Shown: piece after piece, positions 1 through 28,127 of the stretch | Position numbering within the stretch: position 1 is the first letter of the stretch | Layout of the letters: every line of letters begins with the position of its first letter | From: Scatophagus argus | Lineage: Eukaryota; Chordata; Actinopteri; Scatophagidae | Assembly (NCBI RefSeq): GCF_020382885.2 | Contig: NC_058495.1 | Location: 20,504,127 to 20,568,126, forward strand | Reading direction: 5' to 3' | DNA: 64,000 bases | Notes under the pieces: model-generated | What the model was told of the DNA's origin: nothing | Seen by the model: the letters and a program-made list of their open reading frames with translations, nothing else | Databases searched by the model: none | Translations under genes and position numbers: made by a program

Positions 1-2069
1 TGTCACCACTGGGCCAGAGACTCAGAGAGATTTACTGGCTTACAGTAATCCATCTGGATCTGAGCAGCCAAACTAGGCAGCAGTGTCACGAGCAGCTCTG
101 GGATAGAAAGAGAGACAGCGGATGAGAAGGAAAGATAAAGTGAAAAAGCAGAAAATAGGAAGTCGCAAACACAGGACGGAAGGCCAAGAGGGATAGGATG
201 CTTGATAGCAGACTGGAAGGGAAAAGAGCACAAATACTCCATTGCAGAAATCAAAGAAAGAAAGCAAAGATAAACGATAAAAAGAAAATCTTCAGGCTAC
301 TCGCTGAGGCTTTTTTAAAAGGAGCAGAATTTACAAGAAAACGCCCAGCGTTTACGTGGTACCGCAGCACAAGAGAAGAGAAGAAAGAAACTTTTAATTG
401 GATATTAAGAAACTGTTGTATTGTAGTGCAAAAATACATTTCTTTGCAGTCATGCGACTGCTGACCGCATCCATAACTGCATCACCTGGTGGTTGGCAGA
501 CTGGAGCTTCCAGCAGGGAAAACTAACAGCAGGTCAGGATGACCTCGGCTTAGAGAACGTGCCACAAAACCACCTCTCTCAGTGACTAAAGGGTCTTTTT
601 GCCCTGTGAAGACTGTGTTAAAAGGTTTCAGCACTAACAAACAAAACACTCATGACTTTATAATTTGCCTCACAGTTCTTTCTGGCACCTGTGCTGACCT
701 TCTTACTGACCTGCACTGAACTAAGAGTGTACTCAATATGAATTTTTATTGTCCTTCTTAATTTATGACTTTCCCCATATTGTTTTAATCTCAAAGCAAA
801 GAGAAGGAAAAAAGGAAATAATGGAGAGTGTTTGATGGGGAGGGGGCTGAGGAGGGATTGACTAGCTCACTGGCTTTTTAATTAAGTGTTGCTCTGAGCG
901 GTAAACATAATGGATGGGTATAGGTTTAATCCACTTTGCAGCTGGAGGGGAGCCATCCTTTTAATGTAATTCAGTTACAGTCATCAGGTTGCTTTTAATT
1001 TGGATTTGTGTGACCCCTGGGAGGAGAGGGACCTCGGTGGTCCCTGTGGTGTATGGCAGACCTCCTGAGCACCACCATTAACTGTTAATACCATTTGAAG
1101 TGCATAGCGAGCTGGCGATTGTTCCCTTTTAGCATCTGAAGTGCCTTCCAGCTTAGCATCTGGAAAGCTGTACAGGCTGAAGGTCTGTGTACAAGCTTCC
1201 ATTCATAGTCAAAATCTTTTTGTGTGTGTGTGTGTGTGTTCACCTCTGTATTCAAACCTATTACATGCTCACACATACACATCTCGGTTTCCTTTGGGAC
1301 CCACAGAGACCGAACTGTCATAAATAAAAAAGATCATCAGTGGTTTGGTCAGAAACTGCTGAGAAATGCGCTAATGCAGTTTATGCAGACTCGCTCCAGG
1401 CAGCAGGTGCTTTTAAACGAGCTGATCGGTCTTAGAGGTCTGGGCTTCTAAGTCCCCACTGACTATCAAACTTCAACTGCTTGTTGTGCAATTTAAGCTC
1501 ATTATCTGCTTTGACTGTACCGCGGAGGAAACATGAATGGATTCAACAGGAGATCTTTTATCGTGGAGGGTCTTCGTAGTATTGGAAAGAGCTGGAAGTG
1601 TCAGTGTCAGTCATTCCTGCAAGTTTTTGTTGCCCAGTGGGGATTTTACTCACAAGGTTTTGTGTAAAGTCCACAGCAGTTTACCTCTCATGTCATGGAG
1701 AAACATGCAAAATTGTTTTAGTGTTTTTAGTGGAAAGTTAATGCAGTGAGTCTATGTTGTATGATTTTCTGATGTTGTTATTTTTACTCAAAGTTTTTCC
1801 ACATTGCTTTATAATACTACACAAAAACTAGAAAAGGAATGCCTGTTTCTTATTATTTTATCCAAGCTAGCAATGTGGCTGCTATGTTGTTCAATAGGCC
1901 TACATCGCTCTTTCAATCCAGGCTGAAAAATCTCATTTAGATGCATAGGCATGAAATTTAGTTGAGAACATCATGGAGGATGACTCCTAATGATTTTTTT
2001 TTTTTATTTATCCAGCACTTTGTTTTATGACCAAAAAGCCGCCAGATTAAAGATCCCCATCAGCCTAAG

Positions 2070-2260
2070 CTCAGCTGTACTTAGAGTTCAGCGCTTATTA
2101 GCAAATGCTAGTGTACGAACATGCTAAAGTAAGCTAGCAAGCATGATAAGCATACTAGCTAAACATCAACTTGTTAGCATTTTCACAGTGAGCTGGTAGC
2201 CTGCTCGTGTTAGCAGTTAGCTCAAGTGTCGCCCCACAGAGCTGCTAGCATGAACAACCA
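2070..2260. repeat. Dispersed teleost repeat (gctagcat-rich)
   Basis: It is dense in gctagc/gttagc words and carries the motif cacagagctgctagcatg, which I recognise from abundant teleost interspersed repeats. The family name is not known to me. Confidence 0.45.
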
Positions 2261-3100
2261 GAGAAGCAGCAGCAATGTAAGTGTTACTATTAAACTGTGA
2301 CAGTCATCATGTATCATCAGACAATCATGTATATAAATACGTATTGATGAACTGTATACCACTTCCCATACCACTAGACTTTATGAGCACTGCTTTATTA
2401 CTAGAACTTGTAAAAATAAACCACCTTATTATCTAGATATACAGGCCAATGCCCTGACATCCACTAATGTTTGATAGAGTGGGCATTATCAGGTAGAGGT
2501 GTGTGGGTGTGTGTGTGTTACAGTGGTGGACGGAGATTGGTTTAGAGAGGACTGGAAGGATGTGGTTGATTGGCTAAGAGTAGGATCAGGCACAAGAGTG
2601 CGGTTGGTCTCTGTGATGTCGCCTCGCATAAGAAGATAAAGTCGGTTTCATTCTCTCAGTCATCCCTCTGTCTCCCCCATAGTGTTTTATATGTGTGTTT
2701 AATCCACACAGTCTTCTTTTATTGCAACCAATTCTGTTTCATTGCAGGAAATTAAAGCGACCGGCTCACATGCCTGTCTGCTCTGATTGAAGTCATAAAA
2801 CTATTAAGGACATCGCAGAAAAACACCTGCCCACTGCTTTGCTTTACAAAGTAGGACACATGACAAATAAGTCAACGGAAACCCTCAGCTTCTACTTTCA
2901 ACACCCTGGTGCTCGAAACCCTCGGCCCTCACTTCCTCTTTGATGTTAGCAAGCTAACACACAACACTGTGAGCGGCTCGACATTGGAGTTTCCAAGAAA
3001 TGTGAAATTATTCGAATTTTCACCAGTTGAATATGAAGTTTTATTCCTTTATTTCTTTGGTATTATGAGAAGGCTCGCCTGTTAAAGAACATAGATTTAG

Positions 3101-3130
3101 TGTGTGAGTGTGTGTGTGTGTGTGTGTGTC
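3101..3130. repeat. TG microsatellite
   Basis: Nearly pure (TG)n with one interruption (gag). Confidence 0.9.
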
Positions 3131-3295
3131 TGTCATACGTCAATGAGTCAGCCTTTCTGTGTGCTGTGTACTCCAGATTCGGCCTGTGACCAGACAGGCC
3201 TTGTGAACAGCAGGAGTTCACCCCATCACTGTCATATCCAAAAATACACACTGACTGAAGATGTGTGTTATGTCAAGGTCCACCACCTGCTGTGT

Positions 3296-3297
<2 letters not shown>

Positions 3298-3329
<32 letters not shown>
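3298..3329. repeat. TG microsatellite
   Basis: Pure (TG)16 array. Confidence 0.95.
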
Positions 3330-3330
<1 letters not shown>

Positions 3331-4004
3331 TGCCCACGCATTTGCTTATATCAGAAACACACCCTGTCATGTGACTAGGCTGCTTTAAGTAGTCCTGCAC
3401 AGTACGAGGAAGATCTATGGCATGTCATTACTCGCGATAAATAAACAAATATTCAACTGCCCGTATTAGTTCTCTTTTTCTCAGCCAGTGTGACAGCTAG
3501 CTGGGTCTTCATCTATATGTCCCAGGTATCCGAGACTTCCGCCTAAAGGAAGGGAATGCAGGGTGTCGTGTAGATGCAATAATGTTTTCTACTTCACTGC
3601 CTTACAGATGGTCTTTTTGCATTTCGTTTATCACACGTCCTGATCACCGTTTATCAGCCAGCACTGGCCTCAGGGACTACATGTGTGTCCTCAGCTGACT
3701 CGTAGTAGATCAGCGAAGACAAAATCAATAATTGCATTATTGTTTTTAGTGTAGTGATGTTTGATATATTTTAATCTTTTACCGAGTCTGCGTTCATGAC
3801 AGGTGTCTGTTCACCCACTAAATTAGAAAATTATTATTATTTATCCATATGGGTAACAAGATAAGTAACAGAAATAGGTAAACGTGTTTTGCTGTTGGCC
3901 TAATGAGTATAAGATCTGACATGATGCTGCAGGTTTGAGGGATTTTTGAGGCTGACCATACCATACAGTCAACATCATTATTACAGTGTGAATTTGGATT
4001 ATTT

Positions 4005-4150
4005 AATGCCGCAGCTAACCATCATTTACACGATCAGTTAACCTACTTGTTGTTTTCTCAATTAATTTGTCTGTCGTTTATGCTATGAAATATTTTTAAA
4101 ATATCCATCACAGTTCCCCAGAGGCTGATGTCTTCCTATTGTTAGTTCTG
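4005..4150. repeat. Diverged dispersed teleost repeat, copy 1 of 3
   Basis: The stretch from gcagctaaccatcatttaca to agaggctgatgtcttcc follows the order of an abundant teleost repeat whose consensus reads roughly gcagctaacgattatttt, then ttttctcgattaatt, then cccaaagcccaagatgacg. Two other diverged pieces lie near 27740-27870 and 55145-55210. Recognised from memory. Confidence 0.45.
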
Positions 4151-4424
4151 TCTAAAAGATATATTGAATCTAAGCAAATCCTCTAATCTTCTAATCTTCT
4201 AAGTTGAGAAGTTGGAACCAGAGACACTCGAATGAGTCAGTCAGTTACTAATGGATTCTCAAAGTCACAAGTTCCTATTATTCATTACATGAGACCAAAA
4301 GCTTTGCACATATAAAGCCAAATCTAAACTAATTTTGTTACTGGTTAATTACAGCTTGACATAAACAAAATGTGAATCCACTCAAATTTAAACACAATAT
4401 CCAACAAATTATTAATGTGTTTAG

Positions 4425-11744
<7,320 letters not shown>

Positions 11745-12585
11745 GACACTGGACTGTTGATGGAAATCCAGGCTGAACTGCAGCAATGAAGAAAAGCAGC
11801 TCAGAAGAGGGGAGGGAGAGTTGATTTGTGCAAGAGAGGATCATTTAGAGACCTGCCTGGGACTCTTGAAAAACTGATTGTTGAGGAAATGTTTTCTGAA
11901 ACAAAAGGGACTGCATAGGAACAACAGCAGGGTCAGAAGTGGACATTTCTAAGACATATCAAGATATATCGCCTGTTTCGAAATCAACAGCTCTGCTGAC
12001 TGTAGGCCTCATCTGTTTTTAGTTATCTTTATGTTTGTATGTCTTTTTTTTTTTTTAGATCTCTCCTGTTTGTAAAAGTGTCTGTGTGTGGACATGAAGG
12101 ATTTGTAGTGATCAGGTTTTGTGTATTTGAATGCTTGGTTGCCTATTTGAGGTCTCCTTTGTAACTATGCACTAGCGTGCACAAAGATCACACACGAAGA
12201 CAGACAAACCAACTGTGGACAGACTGTGAAACTGGAACACTCACTATTAGCTGTGTTGTCTTAATGTTGTCTGTTGCTTTTGGCAATTAAAGCAAAGTGT
12301 GATACCGACTTGTCAATAAAATGTGAGTATTTTTCACTGAAGCAACAGTGTAGTAGTGGGGCAATGGCTGTTTGTAGTACATGGATGAGTTGCGTCATTT
12401 TCATGTTGAGAAAGGTCCTCTGTGTGTGTGTGGTGTGTGTGTTAATGGGGCTTGAGTAAAATGCTTCCAGTAAATACAGGCCACAGTTTCACTTCATATT
12501 AAATCATAAGAAAAGCTGTGTATCTCATCGGTGATTGAGTACTGATTGCATTTGTCCCTATGGTAAATAAAACTTTAAAAAGTAG
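11745..12585 (+). other. mapkapk3: mapkapk3 3' untranslated region with two poly(A) signals
   Basis: There is no coding potential after the TGA. Canonical AATAAA signals lie at 12315-12320 and 12566-12571; the second is followed by a GT-rich stretch suiting a cleavage site near 12590. The true end is inferred. Confidence 0.6.
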
Positions 12586-14129
12586 TGTTTGTGTGCAGGA
12601 TTGACTTTGAAACTATTGTTTTTGTGAAAGAGCCTTTCAGGCTTAGTGAAGCTACTATAAATAGCAGCAGTGGAGTAGTTATTTAGGAAGCAAGCCATCA
12701 CACTTGGTGTCTGGCTGAATAAGGTCACCATTATTATGTTTAGATTAGATGGTATGTACCTTTCCCCCACTTGGATCACATGGTTCCTGTGCAGTATTTG
12801 GGGGACGGGTTAGGGGAAGCTAATCATAAGAAGCACTTGGCTCCCCTGCTGTAAATATGGGATGTCAGCCATACTTTGATGTGGCCCAAATAGACCGTGA
12901 CCTCTCAGCTGTTGTTTGGTGCTCTGTGTATTTGTAGAAAGAAAGTGTAAAACCTGTAATCAGTACACAATAAGAGTTTTTAGTGCATTTTGTGAGTGGA
13001 ATTTTACAGTATGTTGCAAATGACATACTTCCTCATAGGGTGGCACTGATGAGCATTTGTCTCGAGTTAGTCAGCCATTTTCTGCATGAAAACAGATGTA
13101 ATTGCGGCATGTATCAGTTACCTCGAAATGATGTTGACATAACAGTGTCTGGTACGATTCCTACTTGTGTCATTCGGTCGAAGCCGCTGATCTTCCCCTT
13201 CCAGTGGTTTACAAACAGCACAGACATTGACATCAGCCGTCACCAGTCACTTTTTTCAGCATTGTTGGCACGAGGATATAAATACGTGCTTACTATACTG
13301 TTATTTGTTATTTTTATTACTCTCTTGGGAGTTTGATTGATTTGTAAAACTCCTCTGCTCTTGTCTGTCAAGCTTCAGTGCAAGTCCCAGCCTGTGGAAT
13401 AGTCTGGTACTCATTCATATCTCTAACTGCTGTGCGATGATAATAGCAGTTTCAATGTTGATCATTACACAGTCAGATGAGGCCGTTTGCTGCTGATTGT
13501 TGTATTTATGGTAAACAAAGTGAAATTCCACAACGAGGGGCCAAATAAAGGTCGTGTTGGCTACTAGCTCACACCGAAAGAAGCTTGCTGCCTCACAGAG
13601 CTGTTCATTAAGTGTTATCGCCTGCTGCGCCCTGAGTAAGTCAGGTCCGACGAGTATGTAACACAGCGAGTATGTGCGGGACGTGCTGCTTGAGGCCTGA
13701 TCACCCTGCCCTTTAGGGAGGAATGTTTTTAAGGTCAGTTGCAAGTCATCTGATCCAACTGTTTCTTCTCCTCTCTGTCTACATTGTCTGAAGCCTTCCG
13801 AGCTTCTGTATGTTTTAATGCTCTTTATGGTGCGTTAGAGTCAGCAATTCCCCGACGTTTTTCTTTTCGCTACCTCGTATGTGTATGTGACTGTCTCCTT
13901 AATCCACAGATGTGCCATTACAAGCCTTGTGCCTGATGATTAGTGTGATCATTGCCACAGGCGGCTGATAAGGGTATCATTACTGTCACTGAAACAGCCT
14001 GTTGCTTCTCTTGGCCACCAGATTTACATAACTTCATAGGATTGTACTCTCAGGGTAAAACAGCTGAGCAAATCAGCTGAAATCTGTGATACTTACAACG
14101 TAAATGAAATACTGGAAAAAGTATCAGCT

Positions 14130-14445
14130 TGGGCGGCACGGTGGTGCAGTGGTTAGCACTGTTGCCTCATAGCAAGAGGGTTCCAGGTTTGAATCCCGGT
14201 CTGGGCCCTTCTATGTGGAGTTTGCATGTTCTCCTTGTGCCTGTGTGGGTTTTCTCTGGGTACTCTGGCTTTCTCCCACAATACCAAAAACATGCACATT
14301 AGGTCATGCACACATGCACATTTGGCTACTCTACATTGTCCCAGGTGTGAGTGTGTGGTTGTCTGTCTTTGTGTGTCAGCCCTGTGATTGACTGGCAACC
14401 AGTCCAGGTTGTACCCCGCCTCTTGCCTGTAGTGGACGGATGGAA
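14130..14445 (+). repeat. Dispersed teleost repeat with tRNA-like A and B boxes
   Basis: It begins gggcggcacggtggtgcagtg. TGGTGCAGTGG fits a pol III A box and GGTTTGAATCC, about 40 bases on, fits a B box. The remainder (gtttgcatgttctcc, then gtgggttttctctgggtac, then ccacaataccaaaaacatgc) matches, inverted, the copy at 9001-9345. It is truncated near 14445 before the ccatccatcc end seen in that copy. Confidence 0.75.
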
Positions 14446-15293
14446 GTATCAGCTTGCATCCACCTTCGGTTTTCATATATCTTTAGTTTTTGCAACTTTG
14501 GAGCAATGGATTAAGTTTGACAAATTGATCTAAATTGGGTGCGTAGATTGGAGCTATGAAAACTTTTAATTCATTCATGCAGGCGTCCACATCTGTCCAC
14601 ATCCCTCCAGACAGACTCTTTCTCTTATAACCAAAAGCAGCTCTGATTTAAAGTCACTTTCATTCATCAGTTTACTTGGAATGTTCGATTACAACACGTC
14701 AACAGACAAACAACTTGAATCAACAATACGCTGCGCCGGAAATCTATTAGGTGTGTCACAGCAGTGAGGCTTAATCATCTGCTTCACATCAGTTTGACGA
14801 ACGGCAAACCTTTTCATGTTACATAAGCCAAATAAATCAAGCACTCATCACTATAATGGTGACAGATAAAGGGAAATATTTCTCCTTACCCACACTTCAG
14901 TATCTGTTACTCATGCAGTACAAAGCAGGGCATACAATGAGCTTCCACTTCACACCATGACTCACTGAGGTAACCAAGAAAGCCTGAATGGATCTGTAGT
15001 AATACTAAGTTGTCAGGCAGCTAAATATGCTGAGTCCGAAGTAGGATTAATGCTTCTATGACGAGAAACAAGTTCTGCAAGTTAGACTGTTTCTGGAAAA
15101 ATGTCTGAACTCTTCCTTTTATGTTCCTGTACAGACCAGAACATTTAATGGCAACACGGTGCGGCGTTGTTGACATGGCATGTTATTTCTTTTTGTGTGA
15201 CGAAATACAGATTATTCATACGAGATGTGAAATGAAAATGTTGAGCGTCAGTGAATGCCAAGACCACAGACGTGTGTGTGTGAGAGGCTGCTG

Positions 15294-15545
15294 TAGAAAT
15301 CAGAAATCAGAAATCAGAAAAGACTTTATTGCCATGTAAGTGAAGAGGTTTCACATTACTAGGAATTTGTCTTGGTGATTGGTGCATACACAGAACGTAA
15401 CAGTAACATATAATTGAAGAATAAAATAAAAATGAAAATAAAATAGAATAAGGTAACACAAAATAAAATAAGTGAAATAAATATTTTTCTGGAGGTAGTC
15501 CAAAAGTGAGGTAGTGCAGGGTGGAGTACAGTGCAAGTGGGTAAG
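15294..15545. repeat. Probable retroelement 3' end / dispersed repeat
   Basis: It starts with four agaaatcaga-type units and then gactttattgccatgtaagt, followed by aggaatttgtcttggtg. This resembles a common teleost element end that I recognise but cannot name. An AT-rich, aaataaaat-rich middle follows. Confidence 0.45.
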
Positions 15546-15845
15546 TTAAACTGCATGACTGTATGCTGCAGTGTTTCTTGGAAATGCATGTCATTATAAA
15601 AGAAAGTCAGGACTCGCGTGCTGTCAGCACCGGTGGTGACATCTCCCAGCTGTCAAACGGGTGGGTGGGGTGTGGGAGGGTGCAGGGGGCAGGTAGGCTG
15701 TTACCTCACAGCATCCAGCTTTGGAAAAAGCCTTCCTCCTGACCTGAGGTCCCACACACCACACACCACAGTGGGTGTGTGCGCACTCACACATACGGCG
15801 AACATCAGTGTAAGCGTTCAGCTCGGGACGCACGTACACACACCG

Positions 15846-15887
15846 CCAGCCAGCCAGCCAGTCAGTCAGCCAGCCAGCCAGCCAGCC
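15846..15887. repeat. CCAG/TCAG tetranucleotide array
   Basis: About ten tandem cagc/cagt units, ending 26 bases before the ATG of the candidate alternative pfkfb4 first exon, so it could lie in its 5' UTR. Confidence 0.9.
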
Positions 15888-15913
15888 GCTGTGCTCCACC
15901 AAGACGGACGTCC

Positions 15914-15968
15914 ATGATGAGAGGCTGCTCCAGCCGATCCAAGCTCACACAGAGCCAGGACAGAGCGG
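15914..15968 (+). CDS. pfkfb4: Candidate alternative first coding exon of pfkfb4
   Basis: ATG-ATG opens a short frame, MMRGCSSRSKLTQSQDRA, ending at gcgG|gtaaga. The donor is strong and leaves one base of a codon, which is exactly the phase needed to join pfkfb4 exon 2 (TA at 20090) and regenerate the GTA Val that precedes [12 protein letters not shown] recalls the LTQ element in PFKFB N-termini, but the similarity is slight. Without transcript evidence this remains a prediction from phase and position. Confidence 0.4.
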
Positions 15969-16431
15969 GTAAGAGGCGTCGCTTTGACAGGCTTTGGGAG
16001 ACTTGCGGGAGTTGAAATTGTGCATCTTTAACGGGAGGACAGAGAGAGTCGGGAAGCGAGGGGCAGGTCGAGCAGCCCGTCGACGTAAACAAGAGCGGCG
16101 CTGTCACCGAGACCTTTACCCTACATAGCAACTACAGGCGACAATCTTTGGCTTTCTTTTATGGCAACCGGTCTGGTTTGTAACAGCAGCGGTTGTGATG
16201 TGCCACGGAGGATGGAGAGCCAAGCGGATGTGTTTTTGGGCTGCTGCCGAAATAAAAAAAGAAAAGAAAAAGAAATTAACAAAAAAAATCAAACCGCTTC
16301 GTGTAGACTGAAGCTGACCTCCCTGCTTTCGTTTTAATTATCCACACACTGATCGTGATGCAGATGCCGTTGCAGAGGTTAAGGGTGTTAAGGTGTTCTG
16401 GCTGTTTGTTGTGTTTATGGTTGTTGTTATT

Positions 16432-16471
16432 GCTGCTGCTGCTGCTGGTGATGATGATGATGATGATGACA
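16432..16471. repeat. Compound trinucleotide microsatellite (TGC)n-(TGA)n
   Basis: About six tgc units are followed by about seven tga units. Confidence 0.9.
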
Positions 16472-18549
16472 CTGTGCTGCTGCGATGCAATGTATTATAT
16501 TTCAGCTAAATGTTGCAAACACTGAATGCTGGCTCAGGAGCTGAAGCTCTGCTCTCTCAGCCTGCTGAAGGCTGCTTTACCGCCCAGTGTGATGTTAACG
16601 TACTATATTGGGAAATGACTTGTCCGGTATATTACAGGCTAAAGGCAGTTAGCTGCAATCAGAGCCTGGCAGCTGCTCAGAGGGAGGAAGGAGGAGGAGC
16701 AGCACAATGATCTGTTTCCTGTTCGTGCCCCTGTGTGGCTAAAGCATGCAAGACTGTTAATTTGAGATATTTCATGCAAAGCTGTCCTTAAGAGTGACTT
16801 CTGTGCCTGCTGCTGCTTTCACACAGGCCAGCCAAGCTTTATGCGGATAAGATAAGCTACCCTAAATAGCACATCAGTGTTGCCTTGTCACCTTTTACAC
16901 CATGTGCCACAGTTTGTATGGGTTTCTTCAACACTCTGCACTCCAGTTATATAAAGAAAGCTATAAAATACTGTATACATCCCTTGCATGAGTTTGTGTG
17001 CCATTTATTTGTGGACCTGATGAACCTGACATATATTATACAGTCTACTAGCAGTCAGGGAATTTTAGAGAGAAGGAGCTATTTTAATTAGAAACTCGCC
17101 ATCTCACCATATTTAGGTCACATGCCCTGTTCCTCCGCCACCAAGGCCCACTCTAAAGTTTAATATAATGGGTGCATTGGATTCAGAGTCCATAAGGAAC
17201 ACATAAACAGATGAACTGACAGGCCTACTAACCCTCAAAATGTACAGTGACGTCCCACCAGGCAATACAGCACTTTCTTCAAGAAGTCCCATATTTATAA
17301 AGCTTTTAATGTTCAGTTTTGGTTGACACTGTCCTAGTGTGACACGGATTTATCTCCAAGGTAATTTTCCCAGTATTACTCAACAGTATTAATTTGAAAG
17401 GCCCTATATATAAGAAACATCTACATAAAAAACCCTTTATATTAAAAGCACTACATCGATAGGAAATACAGAATCCAGGACAGGACTGTTAGAGCTGAAC
17501 TGCATTACAGGTGTTAACATTCTTGTAGATTACAAGCCTGTGGTCAGTTCACATTCAGTGAGTAGGGGAGGGAAATGCTGCCATCTCATGGACAACTCGT
17601 GTGGAAAGTGCTGGGCTCTGTGTGTTTGTAAGGAAAATTCAAGTTGTGTGATGATGATAATGTTGTATTAAAAAAAAAAACCCACAATATCCTCAGAGAA
17701 AATATCTGTCGTGTAGTGACTGATGATTTTACCTGTGAAAACGTGCAGGAGCAAGAGAGGCACAGAGTTGCAACTTGTTAAAATCAGGGAAAATAAGAAA
17801 AAGAGGCTGCGATTGTGTGGACCATGAGTGTGTGGGGCCTTTTAAAGCAGCTTTTCTTTTGTCTCAAAAGTCTCTTCATTTGCTGTGACAGTGGTGTTGT
17901 TTTCAAAGGACGATCATGTCAGTGCACTGATGCACATTTTAAAAGGCCAATCGTGACCCCCCTTTGACCCTCCTAAACTAAATGGTTACATGTGTCATGT
18001 TGAATTCACTTTTGATCGCTTCTTAAGAGTACAGCCTATTGAGACCACCACAGGTGCACAGACGCACAGTCCAGCGAGCCAAATCCAAACAACTTCTCCA
18101 CTGCACTATTCAATATTTTTCTATAAAAACTGGAACAAATGGCATGTTGTAACGTGAGAGGGGTTGCTCATTGTGACAGATCCGCAAAATAATTACTCAA
18201 GTGCAGTTTCGCGCAGCTAGTTAGTTACAACTGTGCGGTTTCCACGGCGAAAGGCGAAAATGTCTTTTGCAAATAGGACCCCTGTTAAACTCGTATAACG
18301 CCTCCAGCTTCGAGCACAAAACAGAGGGATAAAACCATACCTGTCAATTTAGAGCCACAGCTTCGTGATGAAACATCTCGACTCTTTTTACGGTGACAAA
18401 TAAACCGTGCAGCTCATGTCTTTTTTACGCCTCTAAAGCTTGTTTAAAATATGCTTGCGCCTTTTCAGCACTTACGGTATGAAATTTGCTGCGTCCATTC
18501 TGCGGTCATTACGGCCGACCGTTGGTTTTCATCTGTGGCCAGATCGGAG

Positions 18550-18568
18550 CACGTGACAGCACTCACAG
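18550..18568 (+). promoter_or_regulatory. Candidate hypoxia-response element with ancillary box, pfkfb4 promoter
   Basis: CACGTGAC contains the HIF core ACGTG (18551-18555) and a palindromic E-box. CACAG (18564-18568) follows after 8 bases, the spacing I recall between the HIF site and ancillary box of the erythropoietin enhancer. It lies 64-82 bases before the first ATG. PFKFB4 is known to be hypoxia-inducible in mammals. Function here is inferred. Confidence 0.45.
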
Positions 18569-18631
18569 AGAGATAGAGAGAGGGAGAAAGACAGACCACC
18601 CGGCTATCTCCATCCCCGCATATCCGCGCGG

Positions 18632-27043
<8,412 letters not shown>

Positions 27044-27690
27044 CCGCCTGCTGGCACCCGCCGAGGCTGCTGTCTCGTCCTCTCGCTCCCTTCTGATGGA
27101 CTCATGAGGTTATTTCAGTTTTCCGATCCGCACAGCCTGCTCACCGTGGTGATCGTCTGGTGATGCGCCTCCTCCAATACCCCCCCCCCCCCCCCACACA
27201 CACACACACACACACACACCTCTCTGTGACATGTATGTATTGTCTTTTTAAGGGAACTGAAGGAGCTCAGCCTGGACGTGTTCTGCGTTCGGGTATGCGG
27301 TATATGTATGTATATATTTATAAGTATTAACCATGTGGTTTCATCAAATGATCACGTGACTTTCTGGAACATGTTTGACATGTTACTGTAATGTGCAATC
27401 GTTTTATGTGAAGGTGTCTTCAATGATAACGTGCAATTTGAACATTACGAACCTACTTGGATACTGAGTCGGTATAATTAGGTTTTCTATGATAAACAAG
27501 GCACTTAGACTTCGTGCTGATGGTTTCCTTCAGCTGATGATTCCACACAGACCTTCAGCGAAATGAAAAACACATCCTTAATCATGTTTTGTGAAGAACA
27601 CATCTGCACACACAGCTAGTGGAAATGTGAAAATGAAATATTGACTTAAATATGTGCGTCCCAGCTCCACTATAATAAAGATGTGTTATT
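27044..27690 (+). other. pfkfb4: 3' untranslated region after terminal exon B
   Basis: Non-coding, with a C15-(CA)n tract at 27180-27219 and an AATAAA at 27674-27679 followed by a GT/T-rich stretch. Confidence 0.55.
27180..27219. repeat. Poly-C run joined to CA microsatellite
   Basis: About fifteen C then (CA)12, within the exon B 3' UTR. Confidence 0.95.
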
Positions 27691-27739
27691 TTTATAAACC
27701 ATCTTGTCATCATCTCCATCATTGTAGGTTTTCGTTATT

Positions 27740-27870
27740 TATTAGGCCTCACTATTTTGAATCCATAAAATGTCTGACAATAAAGGGAAAAAATGGTCCT
27801 CACATTTTCCCAGAGCCCAAGTGACATATTCAACCATCACATTTTGTCTTACTAAATTCAAAATGAATCC
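27740..27870. repeat. Diverged dispersed teleost repeat, copy 2 of 3
   Basis: tccataaaatgtctgacaat, then cacattttcccagagcccaa, then gacatattcaa resemble the downstream half of the repeat whose upstream half is seen at 4005-4150. Confidence 0.4.
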
Positions 27871-28127
27871 AGCAACAAAATCAGAAGGTGCCAGATGCTG
27901 CCTGAAGTTAGTTGGCGACCACACAGCAGTGAGCGAGTGACAGAAATTAAGACAAAGCTTTGGTACTCACAGGAACTGAAAGCATGTGATCATGAGCAGG
28001 GTGTGTTCAGGAGATATCTTATCTGTCTCAGCGTTTAAAGCTCCTCCTCTGAGTTCCCACAGTGACTCAAATGAAAACCTTTCATCAACCTGTCGATGTA
28101 GGTTCTCGGTCATCCGGGTCCTGGTAG

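Larger units (their letters stand above)
12586..15913. other. Intergenic, mapkapk3 to pfkfb4
   Basis: No exon was recognised on either strand. The stretch holds two dispersed repeats (14130-14445 and 15294-15545) and a CCAG tandem array (15846-15887) next to a candidate pfkfb4 first exon. Confidence 0.5.
15969..18631 (+). other. Upstream region of the main pfkfb4 start
   Basis: No conserved exon was recognised. It holds a (CTG)n-(ATG)n compound microsatellite at 16432-16471. The last 150 bases are GC-richer, with a candidate hypoxia element. Confidence 0.45.

Noticed and set aside
13415-13744. 109-codon - strand frame between mapkapk3 and pfkfb4
   Set aside because: No domain, no splice signals or neighbouring exons that would extend it, and no recognisable homologue.
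14140-14200. Possible tRNA gene (A and B box matches)
   Set aside because: The boxes belong to a dispersed repeat with a second copy in the window, and no cloverleaf could be drawn by eye.
15618-15917. 99-codon + strand frame upstream of the candidate pfkfb4 exon
   Set aside because: Dominated by translation of the CCAG array (PASQPVSQPASQ); no independent support.
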